A stretch of DNA of 64,000 nt from Pseudomonas brenneri (GCF_007858285.1 NZ_VFIL01000003.1:248001-312000); one strand, 5' to 3'; numbered from the stretch's first letter, positions 49,301-59,556 are shown. Translations and numbers: made by a program. Notes: generated from the letters alone by a model not told the origin.

Positions 49301-51994
49301 TCAGCGCTTCTCTTGCTTATTGGGCAGCGGCGCAAACAGCGCCTCGATATCCTCGTTGCCCAACTTCCAGTCGCCAGTGGTGCGTCCATCCAGCACGCCC
49401 GCCGCCAGGTCTGACTTTTCCTGCTGCAACGCCTGGATCTTCTCTTCCACGGTACCGCGCGCAATCATCTTGTACACAAACACCGGTTTTTCCTGGCCGA
49501 TGCGATAGGCGCGGTCGGTGGCCTGGTTTTCCGTGGCCGGGTTCCACCACGGGTCGTAGTGGATCACGGTGTCGGCTTCGGTCAGGTTAAGCCCGACGCC
49601 ACCGGCCTTGAGGCTGATGAGGAAGATCTGCAACTTGCCACTTTGGAAGTCCTTGACCGGCGTGCGGCGGTCGCGGGTCTGGCCGGTCAGCAAGGCATAG
49701 GCGACTCCGCGTTTTTTCAGCTCGATCTCAATCAGGCTGAGCATTGAGGTGAACTGGGAAAACAGCAGAATCCTGCGCCCTTCGGCAAACAGCTCATCAA
49801 GCATCTCCATCAGGCTGTCGAGCTTGCCCGAGCTGCTGCCGCGTGCGGGCAGGGTGGCATCGTTGACCAGGCGCAGGTCACAACAGACCTGGCGCAGCTT
49901 GAGCAGCGCTTCAAGAATGATGATCTGGCTGCGGGCCACGCCCTTGCGGGTGATCTCGTCGCGGACCTTCTTGTCCATGGCCAGGCGCATGGTTTCGTAC
50001 ACGTCACGCTGGGCTTCATTGAGATCGACCCAGTGGATGATCTCGGTCTTGGGCGGCAGCTCGGTGGCCACCTGTTCCTTGGTGCGGCGCAGCAGGAACG
50101 GTTTTATCCGGCCGTTGAGGTGCTGCAATCGCACCTCGCTGCCGCGTTTTTCGATGGGCACGCGGTAATCACGGTTGAAGCTCTTAACATCACCCAGCCA
50201 ACCCGGCAGCAGGAAGTGGAACAGCGACCACAGCTCGCCCAGGTGATTTTCCAGCGGCGTGCCGCTCAGGCACAGGCGCTGGCGTGCATTCAGCTCGCGG
50301 GCGGCCTGGGCGGCCTTGCTGGTGGGGTTCTTGATGTATTGGGCTTCGTCGAGGATCAGCACATGCAGCGGCTGCGCGGCCAGTTGCTCGATGTCCTTGG
50401 GCAGCAGGGCATAGGTGGTCAGCAGCAGGTCGTAATCCTGCAATTGTGCGAAGTGCTTCTTGCGTGCGGCTCCGTACAGCGCCAGGACCTTGAGCTGCGG
50501 GGTGAAGTGCGCCGCTTCGTCGAGCCAGTTGGGGATCAGGCTGGTCGGCATCACCACCATGCACGGTCGGTCCAGGCGCCCGGCGATTTTCTCGCTGAGA
50601 ATATGCGCCAGGGTCTGCAGGGTTTTGCCCAGGCCCATGTCGTCTGCGAGAATCCCGCCCACTTCCAATTGGCGCAGGGACTGCATCCAGCTCAGACCTT
50701 CGAGCTGATACGGGCGCAATGTCGCGTTCAGGCCCTCGGGCGCCGTGCAGGTGAAGTCCTTGATATCCCGCAGGCGTTGGGCAAAGTTGCGGATAAGTTC
50801 GCCGCCTTCCCATTGCAGGGGCAGGTCTTCTAGCGAGTTGAGGCGAATGGCGTCGGCCTTGGCCAAGCGCAAGGCGGTGCTGCCGGGCTCTTGCAGGTAG
50901 AACTCGCCGAGGGTTGCCAGCACCGGTTTGAGCCGGCCATAGGGCAGCGCCACCTGCAGTGGGCCGTGGCCGCCATTGGGCAAACCGGGGATGTTCACCA
51001 GGATCAGTTCGTCGTCGCGGCGGCGCGCGAGCTTTTCCGGGTTGAGGATTTCGGTGTGGGAGCGCATCAGGTTCAACAGGATCGGCAGCAGGCTCAGGCG
51101 TTCGCCATTGACGATAATCCCCAGCTCCAGGTCGAACCAGTCGCGTTCCGGCACTTCATCGACGCTGGCGTACCAGTCATCGACGGGGCTCAGGTCGAAG
51201 CCGAAGTCCTCATCGATCTGCAACTCCCAACCCTCGGCGCGCAGGGTGGGCGAGGCGTTGAGGGTGAAGTTCAGCCAGGCGCTGTCATTGACCATCTCAA
51301 ACAGCTCGCCGGCGCTTTCCGGCAAGGCCTTGCTCTGGCGGGTGGCGATCTTGAAACCGAGCAGGCGCAATTGTTCGCGATACTGTTGCTCGATCTCGGG
51401 ATGGCGCTTGATCCGCAGGCTCTGGGTTTCCTGGCGGACTACGATGTCGGCATTTTTCTGGCCGCTGACGTAGTTGCCCAGGTAGTTGAACGACAGCGCC
51501 GCGCGGTGCTGGATGTAGCGCTGCATCTTGCCGTTGCGCGGCTCAAAGGCGCTGAACTCGATGCTGGCCAGCCACAGGCGCGGGATCGGCTGCACGTCTT
51601 CGAGCACCACTTGTGGCAGCACTACGCGGTTATCCAGCACGGCCTGGAGCTTCTCCAGCAGCTCGGCGTCCTTGGCCGCTGCCGGAAAGGCCAGGGTTTC
51701 CTGAACCTGCAGAAGTACTGCGGCAATGTGTTTGCAGTTGGTGTGCACGGGGCAGGTGCAGCGGCTGTCCACCAGGATCAAGGTGCCTTTGGCCGATTCG
51801 CGCAGGGAGATGGTCTGGCGGTAGACATTGCCGCCTGAGCCTTCGCAGCTGGCGATGATGGTGCTGTCGCCTGACTCGACGATGCGTACGCGGTTTTCCA
51901 GGGCGTAGCGCCGGCCGCGCTCCAGGCTTTGCTCCTTGAAGCGGTTGGCCCAGGAAGGCGCCAGGGGTTTGGTCAGCGGCGACGGCAGGGACAT
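49301..51994 (-). CDS. SNF2-family ATPase with N-terminal SWIM zinc finger
   Basis: DNA-dependent translocase of the SWI/SNF2 (superfamily 2) class, 897 aa; probable role in remodelling protein-DNA complexes, exact function unknown. A SWIM zinc motif (CTCPVHTNCKHIAAVL, about 78-93) is followed by a long family-specific region. The helicase core has ILADDMGLGKTLQTLAHIL (motif I), LILDEAQYIKNP (motif II), LCLSGTPLENHLGELWS (III) and, in the C-terminal lobe, LFSQFTSMLSLI, LISLKAGGVGLNLTEADTVI and ATDRAYRIGQEKPVFVYKM. It is 9 bp downstream of csiV and probably cotranscribed with mfd-csiV. Confidence 0.9.
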   Translation of the reverse strand: MSLPSPLTKPLAPSWANRFKEQSLERGRRYALENRVRIVESGDSTIIASCEGSGGNVYRQTISLRESAKGTLILVDSRCTCPVHTNCKHIAAVLLQVQETLAFPAAAKDAELLEKLQAVLDNRVVLPQVVLEDVQPIPRLWLASIEFSAFEPRNGKMQRYIQHRAALSFNYLGNYVSGQKNADIVVRQETQSLRIKRHPEIEQQYREQLRLLGFKIATRQSKALPESAGELFEMVNDSAWLNFTLNASPTLRAEGWELQIDEDFGFDLSPVDDWYASVDEVPERDWFDLELGIIVNGERLSLLPILLNLMRSHTEILNPEKLARRRDDELILVNIPGLPNGGHGPLQVALPYGRLKPVLATLGEFYLQEPGSTALRLAKADAIRLNSLEDLPLQWEGGELIRNFAQRLRDIKDFTCTAPEGLNATLRPYQLEGLSWMQSLRQLEVGGILADDMGLGKTLQTLAHILSEKIAGRLDRPCMVVMPTSLIPNWLDEAAHFTPQLKVLALYGAARKKHFAQLQDYDLLLTTYALLPKDIEQLAAQPLHVLILDEAQYIKNPTSKAAQAARELNARQRLCLSGTPLENHLGELWSLFHFLLPGWLGDVKSFNRDYRVPIEKRGSEVRLQHLNGRIKPFLLRRTKEQVATELPPKTEIIHWVDLNEAQRDVYETMRLAMDKKVRDEITRKGVARSQIIILEALLKLRQVCCDLRLVNDATLPARGSSSGKLDSLMEMLDELFAEGRRILLFSQFTSMLSLIEIELKKRGVAYALLTGQTRDRRTPVKDFQSGKLQIFLISLKAGGVGLNLTEADTVIHYDPWWNPATENQATDRAYRIGQEKPVFVYKMIARGTVEEKIQALQQEKSDLAAGVLDGRTTGDWKLGNEDIEALFAPLPNKQEKR

Positions 51995-52003
51995 GGTACT
52001 GGA

Positions 52004-52570
52004 TCAGTCCGCCAGGCCGGGCGGTGGTGCGCTCGGTGGTTTGGCGGTGAGGGAGGTGATCTTGACCAGTAGGGCCAGGTGGCCGCCGTCCAGGTAGTTG
52101 AGTTGGTTGTTCTTGGTGCGTACGTCCGGCTGGCTCAGGTGTTCACTGGCAATCACGCTGCCGTTGCTGTCGAACTGGTTGAGCCAGAAGCTCGCATCAA
52201 TCCGGGTGAAGCGCCCCAGTTGCAGGTCCAGGGTGCCCTGGATGGGGAACTGGCCGAACTGTTCCTGGCCATCGGTGATCTTCAGCTTGACCGCCTGTTC
52301 GCCCAGGTTCTGTTCCCAGGCCTTGTGCAGCAGCACGGTGTAGTCGCCACTGGCCTGGAGTTTCTCGACGATATTGTTCAGGCGTGGCGGGCTGATTTTC
52401 TCGATGCCCTGGCGCGCGTCGACAGCCCAGTTTTCCGGGGCGGGCCGGCTGTTGAGCTGGGGTTCCGCATTCTGGCGGACGAGGATCATTTCCACCTGGT
52501 AGAGGCTGTCGGCAAACGCCGAAGGTGCGACTACCACCAACAACAGGCTCAGGATACGAAACAGGCGCAT
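52004..52570 (-). CDS. CsiV family protein (exported)
   Basis: Exported protein of 188 aa with signal peptide MRLFRILSLLLVVVAPSAFA. The mature part starts DSLYQVEMILVRQNAEPQL and has family features such as PQLNSRPAPENWAVDARQG and FTRIDASFWLNQFD. CsiV was named as a peptidoglycan-binding protein affecting cell shape in other gammaproteobacteria; the role here is inferred. AAGGA precedes the ATG at 52570. It begins 10 bp after mfd. Confidence 0.8.
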   Translation of the reverse strand: MRLFRILSLLLVVVAPSAFADSLYQVEMILVRQNAEPQLNSRPAPENWAVDARQGIEKISPPRLNNIVEKLQASGDYTVLLHKAWEQNLGEQAVKLKITDGQEQFGQFPIQGTLDLQLGRFTRIDASFWLNQFDSNGSVIASEHLSQPDVRTKNNQLNYLDGGHLALLVKITSLTAKPPSAPPPGLAD

Positions 52571-52580
52571 GGGGCGTCCT

Positions 52581-55500
52581 TCAAGCAGATTTCGGGATGA
52601 GGCGTTCAAACAGCGCCTCCAGTGTATTAAAGCGCTCTTCTGCGCGTTCCATCGGCACCATGAACTTGAACAGCGTGGCACCTTCGAATTTGTAGCGGTT
52701 GGGCTGGCCCTGGATCAACTTGATCAACACCAACGGGTCCACCGGCGTCTGCGCTTCGAACTCGATACGCCCGCCTTGAGGGCCGGCGTCGACCTTCTTG
52801 ATCCCCAGTTGCTCGGCCTGCAACTTGAGCAGGGTCAGGCGCACCAGGTTCTTGGTCGGTTCCGGCAACAGGCCGAAGCGGTCGATCATCTCCACTTGCA
52901 GGTCCTTGAGGCCTTCTTCGTCGGTGGCCGAGGCGATGCGCTTGTACAGGATCAGCCGCGCATGCACGTCTGGCAGGTAGTCCTCGGGAATCAACGCCGG
53001 CAAACGCAGGTTGATTTCCGGGCCGCCGCCCAGTGGTTGGTCGAGGTTCGGCTGCTCGCCTTTGCGGATGGCCTTCACCGCGCGCTCCAGCATCTCCATA
53101 TAGAGGGTGAAGCCTACGGCCTGGATCTGCCCGCTCTGGCCGTCGCCCAGCAGTTCACCGGCGCCACGGATTTCCAGGTCGTTGGTGGCCAGCACAAAGC
53201 CCGCGCCCAGGTCCTGGGTGTTGGCGATGGCTTCCAGGCGTTTTTCGGCGTCACCGGTAATCTGCTGGCGCGGTGGCGTCAGCAGGTAGGCATAGGCCTG
53301 GTGGTGACTGCGCCCGACCCGGCCACGCAGTTGGTGCAACTGCGCCAGGCCGAACTTGTCGGCACGCTCGATAATGATGGTGTTGGCGCTCGGCACGTCA
53401 ATGCCGGTCTCGATGATGGTCGAGGCGATCAGCACGTTGAAGCGCTTGTGGTAGAAGTCGCTCATCACCTGTTCGAGTTCGCGCTCGCGCATCTGCCCGT
53501 GGCCGATGCCGATCCGCGCTTCCGGCACCAGTTCGGCGAGGTCGGCGGCGCATTTCTCGATGGTTTTTACATCGTTGTGCAGGTAGTAGACCTGGCCGCC
53601 GCGCAGCAGCTCGCGCAGCAGGGCCTCTTTGATCGTGCTGTTGTTCTGCTCCATGACGAACGTGCGCACCGACAGGCGTCGCGCCGGCGGCGTGGCGATG
53701 ATCGACAGGTCGCGCATGCCCGACACCGCCATGTTCAGTGTGCGTGGGATCGGCGTGGCGGTCAGGGTGAGGATGTCGACCTCGCTGCGCAAGGCCTTGA
53801 GCTGCTCCTTCTGGCGCACGCCAAAGCGGTGTTCTTCGTCGATGATCACCAGGCCCAGGTTCTTGATTTTCACGTCGTCCGACAGCAGTTTGTGGGTGCC
53901 GATGACGATGTCGATCTTGCCTTCGGCCAGATCGGCGACAGCGGCATTCACTTCCTTGGCCGACTTGAAGCGGCTCATCACCTCCACGGTCACCGGCCAG
54001 TCGGCAAAGCGGTCGCGGAAGCTGTTGTAGTGCTGCTGGGCGAGCAGGGTGGTCGGCACCAGGATCGCCACCTGGCGGCCGCCATGCACCGCGATAAACG
54101 CGGCGCGCATCGCCACTTCGGTCTTGCCGAAGCCCACATCGCCACAGACCAGGCGGTCCATGGGCTTGGGTGCGAGCATGTCGGCGCGCACCGCATCGAT
54201 GGTGGTTTGCTGGTCCGGGGTTTCTTCGAAGGCGAAGCCGGCGCTGAAGGTGGCGTAGTCGGCCTTCGGGTCGGCGAACGCATAACCTTCGCGGGCTGCA
54301 CGACGGGCATAGATGTCCAGCAGTTCGGCGGCCACGTCACGCACCTGTTCGGCGGCCTTGCGCTTGGCTTTCTGCCAGGTCTCGGAGCCCAGGCGGTGCA
54401 ACGGCGCGAGGGCGTCGTCGCTGCCGGTGTAGCGTGCGATCAGGTGCAGGTTGGCCACGGGCACGTAGAGCTTGGCGCCCTCGGCGTATTCCATAGTGAG
54501 GAATTCAGCGGCTTGGTTGTCGATCTCCAGGGTCTGCAGGCCCAGGTAGCGCCCCACACCGTGGTCGATATGCACCACCGGTGCGCCTTCGCGCAGTTCG
54601 GTGAGGTTCTTGATCACCGCGTCGTTGTTGGCGTCTGCACGTTTTTCCCGGCGCCGGCGCTGCATCACGCGTTGGCCGAACAGCGGGCTCTCGGCAATCA
54701 GCGCCAGGGCCGGATCATCCAGTTGCAAGCCTTCGTTGAGCGGGGCAATGGTGATCGCCAGGCGGTCCTTGCCGGCCACGAAGTCCGGCCAGCTGTCGAC
54801 GGTTTTTGGCCGCAGCTTCAGGCGTTCCAGCAACTCCAGCAGCACTTCGCGGCGCCCGGCGGATTCGGCGGTAAACAGCACGCGGCCCGGGAAGTCGCCG
54901 AGGAAGTCGGACAGCGCTTGTAGTGGTTGGGTGGCCTTGGCTTCGATGGCCAGGTTCGGCAGGGCCTGGGCGGGGAAGCGTTCGCGACCGACACCGGCTT
55001 CTACATCCTGTTGGCTGGCGACCACGCGCGGCCAGTTCTTGAGGCGGGCGAAGCAGTCTTCTACCGGCAGGAACAGCTCGGCAGGCGGCAATAAAGGCCG
55101 GGATGGATCGACGCGGCGCTCTTCATAACGGTTACGCACATCGTTCCAGAAGTTTTCCGCTGCCTGTTCGATGCCTGGCAGCGAGAACACCTGGGTGTCC
55201 TGGGGCAGGTAATCGAACAGGGTCGAGGTTTCATCGAAGAACAGCGGCAGGTAGTACTCGATACCGGCGGGGGTAATCCCGCTGCTCAAGTCCTGGAAGA
55301 TCGGGCAACGGCGGAAGTCCACGTCAAAGCGTTCGCGAAAGCGCGCCTTGAAGCGTGTGACCGCGTCTTTTTGCAGGGGGAACTCCCGGGCCGGCAGCAG
55401 CTTGATCGACTGCACCTTGTCGATGGACCGCTGGTTTTCCGGGTCGAAGGTGCGCAGGGTCTCGATTTCGTCGTCGAACAGGTCGATGCGGTAGGGCAGT

Positions 55501-56030
55501 TTGCTGCCCATCGGGAACAGGTCGATCAGCGCACCGCGCACCGCGAACTCACCATGCTCGTACACCGTATCGACGCAGCGATAGCCGCTGGCTTCCAGGC
55601 GGGTGCGCATTTGCTCCACATCGAGCTTCTGGCCGATATCCAGCACCAGGCTGCTGCCGAGCAGGAACTTGGTCGGCGCCAGGCGGTGCAGGGCGGTGGT
55701 GATCGGCACCACCAGCACGCCGTGGGCCAGTTCCGGCAAGCGGTACAGGCTGGCGATGCGCTGGGAGATGATGTCCTGGTGCGGCGAGAACAAGTCGTAG
55801 GGCAGGGTTTCCCAGTCCGGGAAATGCAGCACCGGCAAATCGGGGGCGAAGAAGCTCAGCTCCTGCTCCAGCCGTTCGGCACTTTGGCTGTCGGCGGTCA
55901 GTAGCAGGGTAAAGCGCTTGGCTGCACTGGCAGCCTCGGCAATGGCCAGGCTCAGGGCGGCACCGGGCAGATTGCCCCAATGCTGTTTACCTGCCTCGGC
56001 AGGGAGTAGCGGTAGACGCAGGACGGGCAC
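52581..56030 (-). CDS. mfd: Transcription-repair coupling factor Mfd
   Basis: SF2 ATPase that displaces RNA polymerase stalled at DNA lesions and recruits UvrA, 1149 aa. An N-terminal UvrB-homology region (LLLTADSQSAERLEQELSFF and FPDWETLPYDLFSPHQDI) is followed by the RNA-polymerase interaction domain (GAPVVHIDHGVGRYLGLQTL), then the RecG-like motor with LVCGDVGFGKTEVAMRAAF, VIIDEEHRFGVRQKEQLK and QLRGRVGRSHHQAYAYLL, and a C-terminal regulatory domain. The GTG at 56030, giving PVLRLPLLPAEAGKQHWG, fits the usual length; the frame is open 61 codons upstream with no good start. It diverges from gap. Confidence 0.95.
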   Translation of the reverse strand: MPVLRLPLLPAEAGKQHWGNLPGAALSLAIAEAASAAKRFTLLLTADSQSAERLEQELSFFAPDLPVLHFPDWETLPYDLFSPHQDIISQRIASLYRLPELAHGVLVVPITTALHRLAPTKFLLGSSLVLDIGQKLDVEQMRTRLEASGYRCVDTVYEHGEFAVRGALIDLFPMGSKLPYRIDLFDDEIETLRTFDPENQRSIDKVQSIKLLPAREFPLQKDAVTRFKARFRERFDVDFRRCPIFQDLSSGITPAGIEYYLPLFFDETSTLFDYLPQDTQVFSLPGIEQAAENFWNDVRNRYEERRVDPSRPLLPPAELFLPVEDCFARLKNWPRVVASQQDVEAGVGRERFPAQALPNLAIEAKATQPLQALSDFLGDFPGRVLFTAESAGRREVLLELLERLKLRPKTVDSWPDFVAGKDRLAITIAPLNEGLQLDDPALALIAESPLFGQRVMQRRRREKRADANNDAVIKNLTELREGAPVVHIDHGVGRYLGLQTLEIDNQAAEFLTMEYAEGAKLYVPVANLHLIARYTGSDDALAPLHRLGSETWQKAKRKAAEQVRDVAAELLDIYARRAAREGYAFADPKADYATFSAGFAFEETPDQQTTIDAVRADMLAPKPMDRLVCGDVGFGKTEVAMRAAFIAVHGGRQVAILVPTTLLAQQHYNSFRDRFADWPVTVEVMSRFKSAKEVNAAVADLAEGKIDIVIGTHKLLSDDVKIKNLGLVIIDEEHRFGVRQKEQLKALRSEVDILTLTATPIPRTLNMAVSGMRDLSIIATPPARRLSVRTFVMEQNNSTIKEALLRELLRGGQVYYLHNDVKTIEKCAADLAELVPEARIGIGHGQMRERELEQVMSDFYHKRFNVLIASTIIETGIDVPSANTIIIERADKFGLAQLHQLRGRVGRSHHQAYAYLLTPPRQQITGDAEKRLEAIANTQDLGAGFVLATNDLEIRGAGELLGDGQSGQIQAVGFTLYMEMLERAVKAIRKGEQPNLDQPLGGGPEINLRLPALIPEDYLPDVHARLILYKRIASATDEEGLKDLQVEMIDRFGLLPEPTKNLVRLTLLKLQAEQLGIKKVDAGPQGGRIEFEAQTPVDPLVLIKLIQGQPNRYKFEGATLFKFMVPMERAEERFNTLEALFERLIPKSA

Positions 56031-56383
56031 GGAAGGTTGAGCTCCAGCGTTGCGACAAAGTCGGTAATTGTAACGGCCCGGAGTGCCGCCTGTCAGTTGC
56101 TGACTGTGCCTATTACGGTTTGTAGGAAATGTAGTGGCTAAGACAAACAATGCGCGGTTTTGACTCGATATGTAGTGCAAAAATGCATGGATGTTTCGGA
56201 GGGTTACGGACAAGTCGCCCGGGTCTTTCCCTGAGGGGTACGCTGGAAGCCGCGTATTTACTGGGCTGTAGCGCGGCGAAAATTATTTGCAAGGGCTTTT
56301 GTTGCGTGGCGCGCATTGCTCCGAGGGCGGTCGGGCGGCATAATGTAGCCCCTTTTTTCTGCCCCTACATGTGGAAGGTTCCC
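56031..56383. other. 353-bp divergent region between mfd and gap
   Basis: No gene is present. Rightward TTGCTC (56316-56321), 17 bp and CATAAT (56339-56344) is a candidate gap promoter. No HexR-like or LexA-like palindrome was found by eye. The leftward mfd promoter was not resolved. Confidence 0.4.
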
Positions 56384-57832
56384 GTGACTCAGAAGCCCGA
56401 CCAGTGTCTTGGTGAATGGATCGACCGTGAAGCACTCGCTGAAGCGATGATTCCGCTTATCGGTCAGCTGTACCGCAATAACAATGTGGTGAGCTCGATC
56501 TATGGCCGCAGCCTGATCAACCAATCAGTCATCGCGATTCTCAAGGCTCATCGCTTTGCTCGCCATCGTTCTGCCGACGATAGCGAACTCTCCGTCCACG
56601 AAACATTCCCTCTGCTTAAAGCCATGAGCGAGCTCAAGCTCGGCGCGGCTTCGGTGGACCTGGGCAAGTTGGCCTATAAATTCCGCAACGAAGGCAATGG
56701 CCGTACTGCCGAGCAGTTCGTCCGTGAAGAAATGGCCGACGTGGTTGGCCAGCAAAACGCTGCGGCCCGCAAAGGCACCGACGTTGTGTTGTACGGCTTC
56801 GGTCGTATCGGCCGCCTGCTGGCGCGCATCCTGATCGAAAAAACCGGCGGTGGCGACGGCCTGCGCCTGCGGGCCATTGTCGTGCGCAAAGGCGCCGAGA
56901 ACGACCTGACCAAGCGCGCCAGCCTCTTGCGCCGCGACTCGGTACACGGTTCGTTCAATGGCACCATCACCATCGACGAAGAAAACAACACCATCACCGC
57001 CAACGGTAACCTGATCCAGGTGATCTACGCGAAGAACCCGACTGAGGTGGATTACACCCAGTACGGCATCCAGAACGCATTGCTGGTGGACAACACCGGT
57101 GTATGGCGTGATGCCGACGGCCTGGGCCAGCATTTGGCCTGCCCGGGTATCGACCGCGTTGTGTTGACCGCGCCTGGCAAGGGCAAGCTGAAGAACATCG
57201 TTCACGGCATCAACCACAACGAAATCACCGCTGACGACAAGATCGTGTCCGCCGCTTCCTGCACCACCAACGCCATCGTGCCGGTGCTCAAGGCAGTGAA
57301 TGACAAGTTCGGCATCATCAACGGCCACGTCGAAACCGTTCACTCGTACACCAACGACCAGAACCTGATCGACAACTTCCACAAGGGCGATCGCCGTGGC
57401 CGTAGCGCCGCGCTGAACATGGTCATCACCGAGACCGGTGCGGCCACCGCTGCTGCCAAGGCCCTGCCTGAGCTGGCCGGCAAGCTGACCGGTAACGCGA
57501 TCCGTGTGCCAACGCCGAACGTGTCGATGGCCATTCTCAACCTCAACCTTGAGAAAGCCGCCACCCGTGAAGAGATGAACGAGTACCTGCGCTACATGGC
57601 GCTGCATTCCGATCTGCATAAGCAAATCGACTTCGTCAACTCGCAGGAAGTGGTATCGACCGACTTCGTTGGCTCACGCCACGCCGGTGTGGTGGATGCT
57701 GAAGCGACCATCACCCAGGATAACCGCGTTGTTCTGTACGTCTGGTACGACAACGAGTTCGGTTACAGCTGCCAGGTGGTACGCGTGATGGAAGACATGG
57801 CTGGGGTCAACCCGCCTGCGTTCCCACGCTAA
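56384..57832 (+). CDS. gap: Glyceraldehyde-3-phosphate dehydrogenase, long form
   Basis: NAD(P)-dependent phosphorylating GAPDH-type enzyme, 482 aa, against about 335 for the classical enzyme. About 130 N-terminal residues (helical, GEWIDREALAEAMIPLIGQL...) precede the Rossmann motif VVLYGFGRIGRLLARILIEK. The catalytic Cys293 is in SAASCTTNAIVPVLKAVN and His320 in HVETVHSYTNDQN. A GTG start with GGAAGG five bases upstream is used; an ATG five codons earlier is less well placed. This long form is the GAPDH I recall beside mfd in P. aeruginosa (PA3001), thought to work mainly in gluconeogenesis. A strong terminator follows. Confidence 0.9.
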   Translation: MTQKPDQCLGEWIDREALAEAMIPLIGQLYRNNNVVSSIYGRSLINQSVIAILKAHRFARHRSADDSELSVHETFPLLKAMSELKLGAASVDLGKLAYKFRNEGNGRTAEQFVREEMADVVGQQNAAARKGTDVVLYGFGRIGRLLARILIEKTGGGDGLRLRAIVVRKGAENDLTKRASLLRRDSVHGSFNGTITIDEENNTITANGNLIQVIYAKNPTEVDYTQYGIQNALLVDNTGVWRDADGLGQHLACPGIDRVVLTAPGKGKLKNIVHGINHNEITADDKIVSAASCTTNAIVPVLKAVNDKFGIINGHVETVHSYTNDQNLIDNFHKGDRRGRSAALNMVITETGAATAAAKALPELAGKLTGNAIRVPTPNVSMAILNLNLEKAATREEMNEYLRYMALHSDLHKQIDFVNSQEVVSTDFVGSRHAGVVDAEATITQDNRVVLYVWYDNEFGYSCQVVRVMEDMAGVNPPAFPR

Positions 57833-57848
57833 GCATCAGCGCTAAATG

Positions 57849-57878
57849 AAAAAGCCCCGACTGGTTCGGGGCTTTTTT
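57849..57878 (+). terminator. Terminator of gap
   Basis: AAAAAGCCCCGA, loop CTGGT, TCGGGGCTTTTTTA; it lies 17 bp after the gap stop. Confidence 0.9.
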
Positions 57879-57913
57879 ATGCCTGGGGGTTTTGTGTTGG
57901 GTTTCAAGGCCTC

Positions 57914-57985
57914 ATCGCGGGCAAGCCTGCTCCCACAGTTTGATTTGCGAATACATTCAAATGTAGGAGCGGGCTTGCCCGCGAT
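57914..57985. repeat. REPIN (GGAGCGGGCTTGCCCGCGAT type)
   Basis: Arms 57914-57937 and 57962-57985 form a 24-nt inverted repeat with two mismatches around a 24-nt centre containing TTGCGAATACATTCAA, similar to the centres at 7.7 and 49.2 kb. It lies between convergent gap and the transporter gene. Confidence 0.88.
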
Positions 57986-57994
57986 AGCGATCTA

Positions 57995-59293
57995 TCAGGC
58001 CCCACCGACCACCGAAGCCTGCGCAGTGCGCAGTTCATGCCGGTTACCCTTGAACAGCACCAGGGTCGCAACCAACCCCAGCACCGCCGCCCCACTGAGC
58101 CAGATCCCCGGCGCGGCCTTGTTATCCAGCACATGGATCAGGTAGGTACAGGCCGCTGGAGTAAAGCCGCCCAAGGTCGCGGTCGCCAGGCTGTAGGCCA
58201 GGGAGAAACCGGTGGTGCGCACCTCAACTGGCATGATCTCGGTCAGGGCGACCACCATGGCGCCGTTATACGAGCCATAAAGGAACGACAACCACAGCTC
58301 GACGATCAGCAGATGGCTGAAGCTGGGGTTGGCCACCAGCCATGACAGAGCCGGGTACGCCGTGAGGATGGCCAGAATCGTCGCCCCCAGCAGTAGGGGT
58401 TTACGGCCAATCTTGTCCGACACTGCCCCCATGACCGGTAGCCAGAAGAAGTTCGACAAGCCGATGCACACGGTAACCAGCAACGCATCGAGGTCTGACA
58501 GGTGCAACTCGGCCTTGCCGAAGGTCGGTGTGTAGGCGGTGATCAGGTAGAACGACACCGTGGTCATCACCACCAACGCCATGCCGGCCAGGACGATGCC
58601 GAAATTCTGGCCAATGGAGTGGATGATTTCCTGCAGGGTAGGGCGATGTTTGCGCGCCTGGAATTCCGGGGTTTCTTCCAGGGAGCGGCGAATCACGAAG
58701 ATCACGGGCACGATCAGGCAACCGATCAGGAACGGCACGCGCCAGCCCCATTCACCCATTTCCTCGGGGCTCAGCCAATGGTTCAGGCCTACGCCCAGCA
58801 GGCCGGCAAATACCACGGCGGCTTGTTGGCTGGCGGACTGCCAACTGACAAAGAAACCCTTGCGCCCCGGGGTGGCGATTTCTGCCAGGTACACCGAGAC
58901 CCCGCCCAGCTCGACACCCGCAGAAAAGCCTTGCAGCAACCGGCCAAACAGCACGATCAGCGGTGCGGCCACCCCGAGGGTGGCGTAGCCAGGGACGCAG
59001 GCGATCAGCACGGTGCCGGCAGCCATCATGGCCAGGGTGATCACCAGGCCTTTTTTACGGCCGTGGCGGTCGATGTAGGCGCCGAGGAAAATCGCCCCCA
59101 GCGGGCGCATCAGGAACCCGGCACCGAAGGTCGCCAGGGACAGCATCAGGGACGCAAAGGCGCTGTCGGCAGGGAAGAAGGTCTTGGCGATGGCCGTGGC
59201 GTAGAAGCCGTAGACCATGAAATCGAACATTTCGAGGAAGTTACCGCTGACAACGCGAAAGATCGCCTTGCCTTTGCCCGTGGTGCTGGACAT
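57995..59293 (-). CDS. MHS-family MFS transporter (citrate/tricarballylate:H+ symporter-like)
   Basis: Inner-membrane proton symporter of the major facilitator superfamily, metabolite:H+ symporter group, 432 aa, 12 helices. Features: [20 protein letters not shown] in helix 1, [20 protein letters not shown] between helices 2 and 3 (MFS signature), [20 protein letters not shown], and the repeat [16 protein letters not shown]. The helix-1 and helix-4 motifs resemble CitA/TcuC-type carriers, so a tricarboxylate substrate is likely but not proved. Monocistronic, between gap and apbE. I recall an amino-acid permease and nqr genes at this place in P. aeruginosa. Confidence 0.82.
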   Translation of the reverse strand: MSSTTGKGKAIFRVVSGNFLEMFDFMVYGFYATAIAKTFFPADSAFASLMLSLATFGAGFLMRPLGAIFLGAYIDRHGRKKGLVITLAMMAAGTVLIACVPGYATLGVAAPLIVLFGRLLQGFSAGVELGGVSVYLAEIATPGRKGFFVSWQSASQQAAVVFAGLLGVGLNHWLSPEEMGEWGWRVPFLIGCLIVPVIFVIRRSLEETPEFQARKHRPTLQEIIHSIGQNFGIVLAGMALVVMTTVSFYLITAYTPTFGKAELHLSDLDALLVTVCIGLSNFFWLPVMGAVSDKIGRKPLLLGATILAILTAYPALSWLVANPSFSHLLIVELWLSFLYGSYNGAMVVALTEIMPVEVRTTGFSLAYSLATATLGGFTPAACTYLIHVLDNKAAPGIWLSGAAVLGLVATLVLFKGNRHELRTAQASVVGGA

Positions 59294-59556
59294 GTCATTT
59301 ACTCAACTGGCTATCTTGTTGGAAATCCCTGGTTGTTGTTCGTCCGTGCTGCAGGATCTAGGCGCGCGGCGGCGCCAAAGAGTTTTGTAACCATATGTGT
59401 ATCCGTGGTGGTGAGCAACAAAAACCGTTAGCAAGCTGGCTATTAACCCCTGGCCAGGCCTCATCAGGCGACGACATGCCGCATAATGGCCCGCCCCGAA
59501 AATATGCTTGAGTGCGGCTTCATTCAGTTTTCAGTAGCGATAAGGTTGTGTGGCTT

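Noticed and set aside
52569..54923. 784-codon open frame antisense to mfd
   Set aside because: Same composition effect; the translation is Gln/His/Gly-rich with no motif, and mfd is complete on the other strand.
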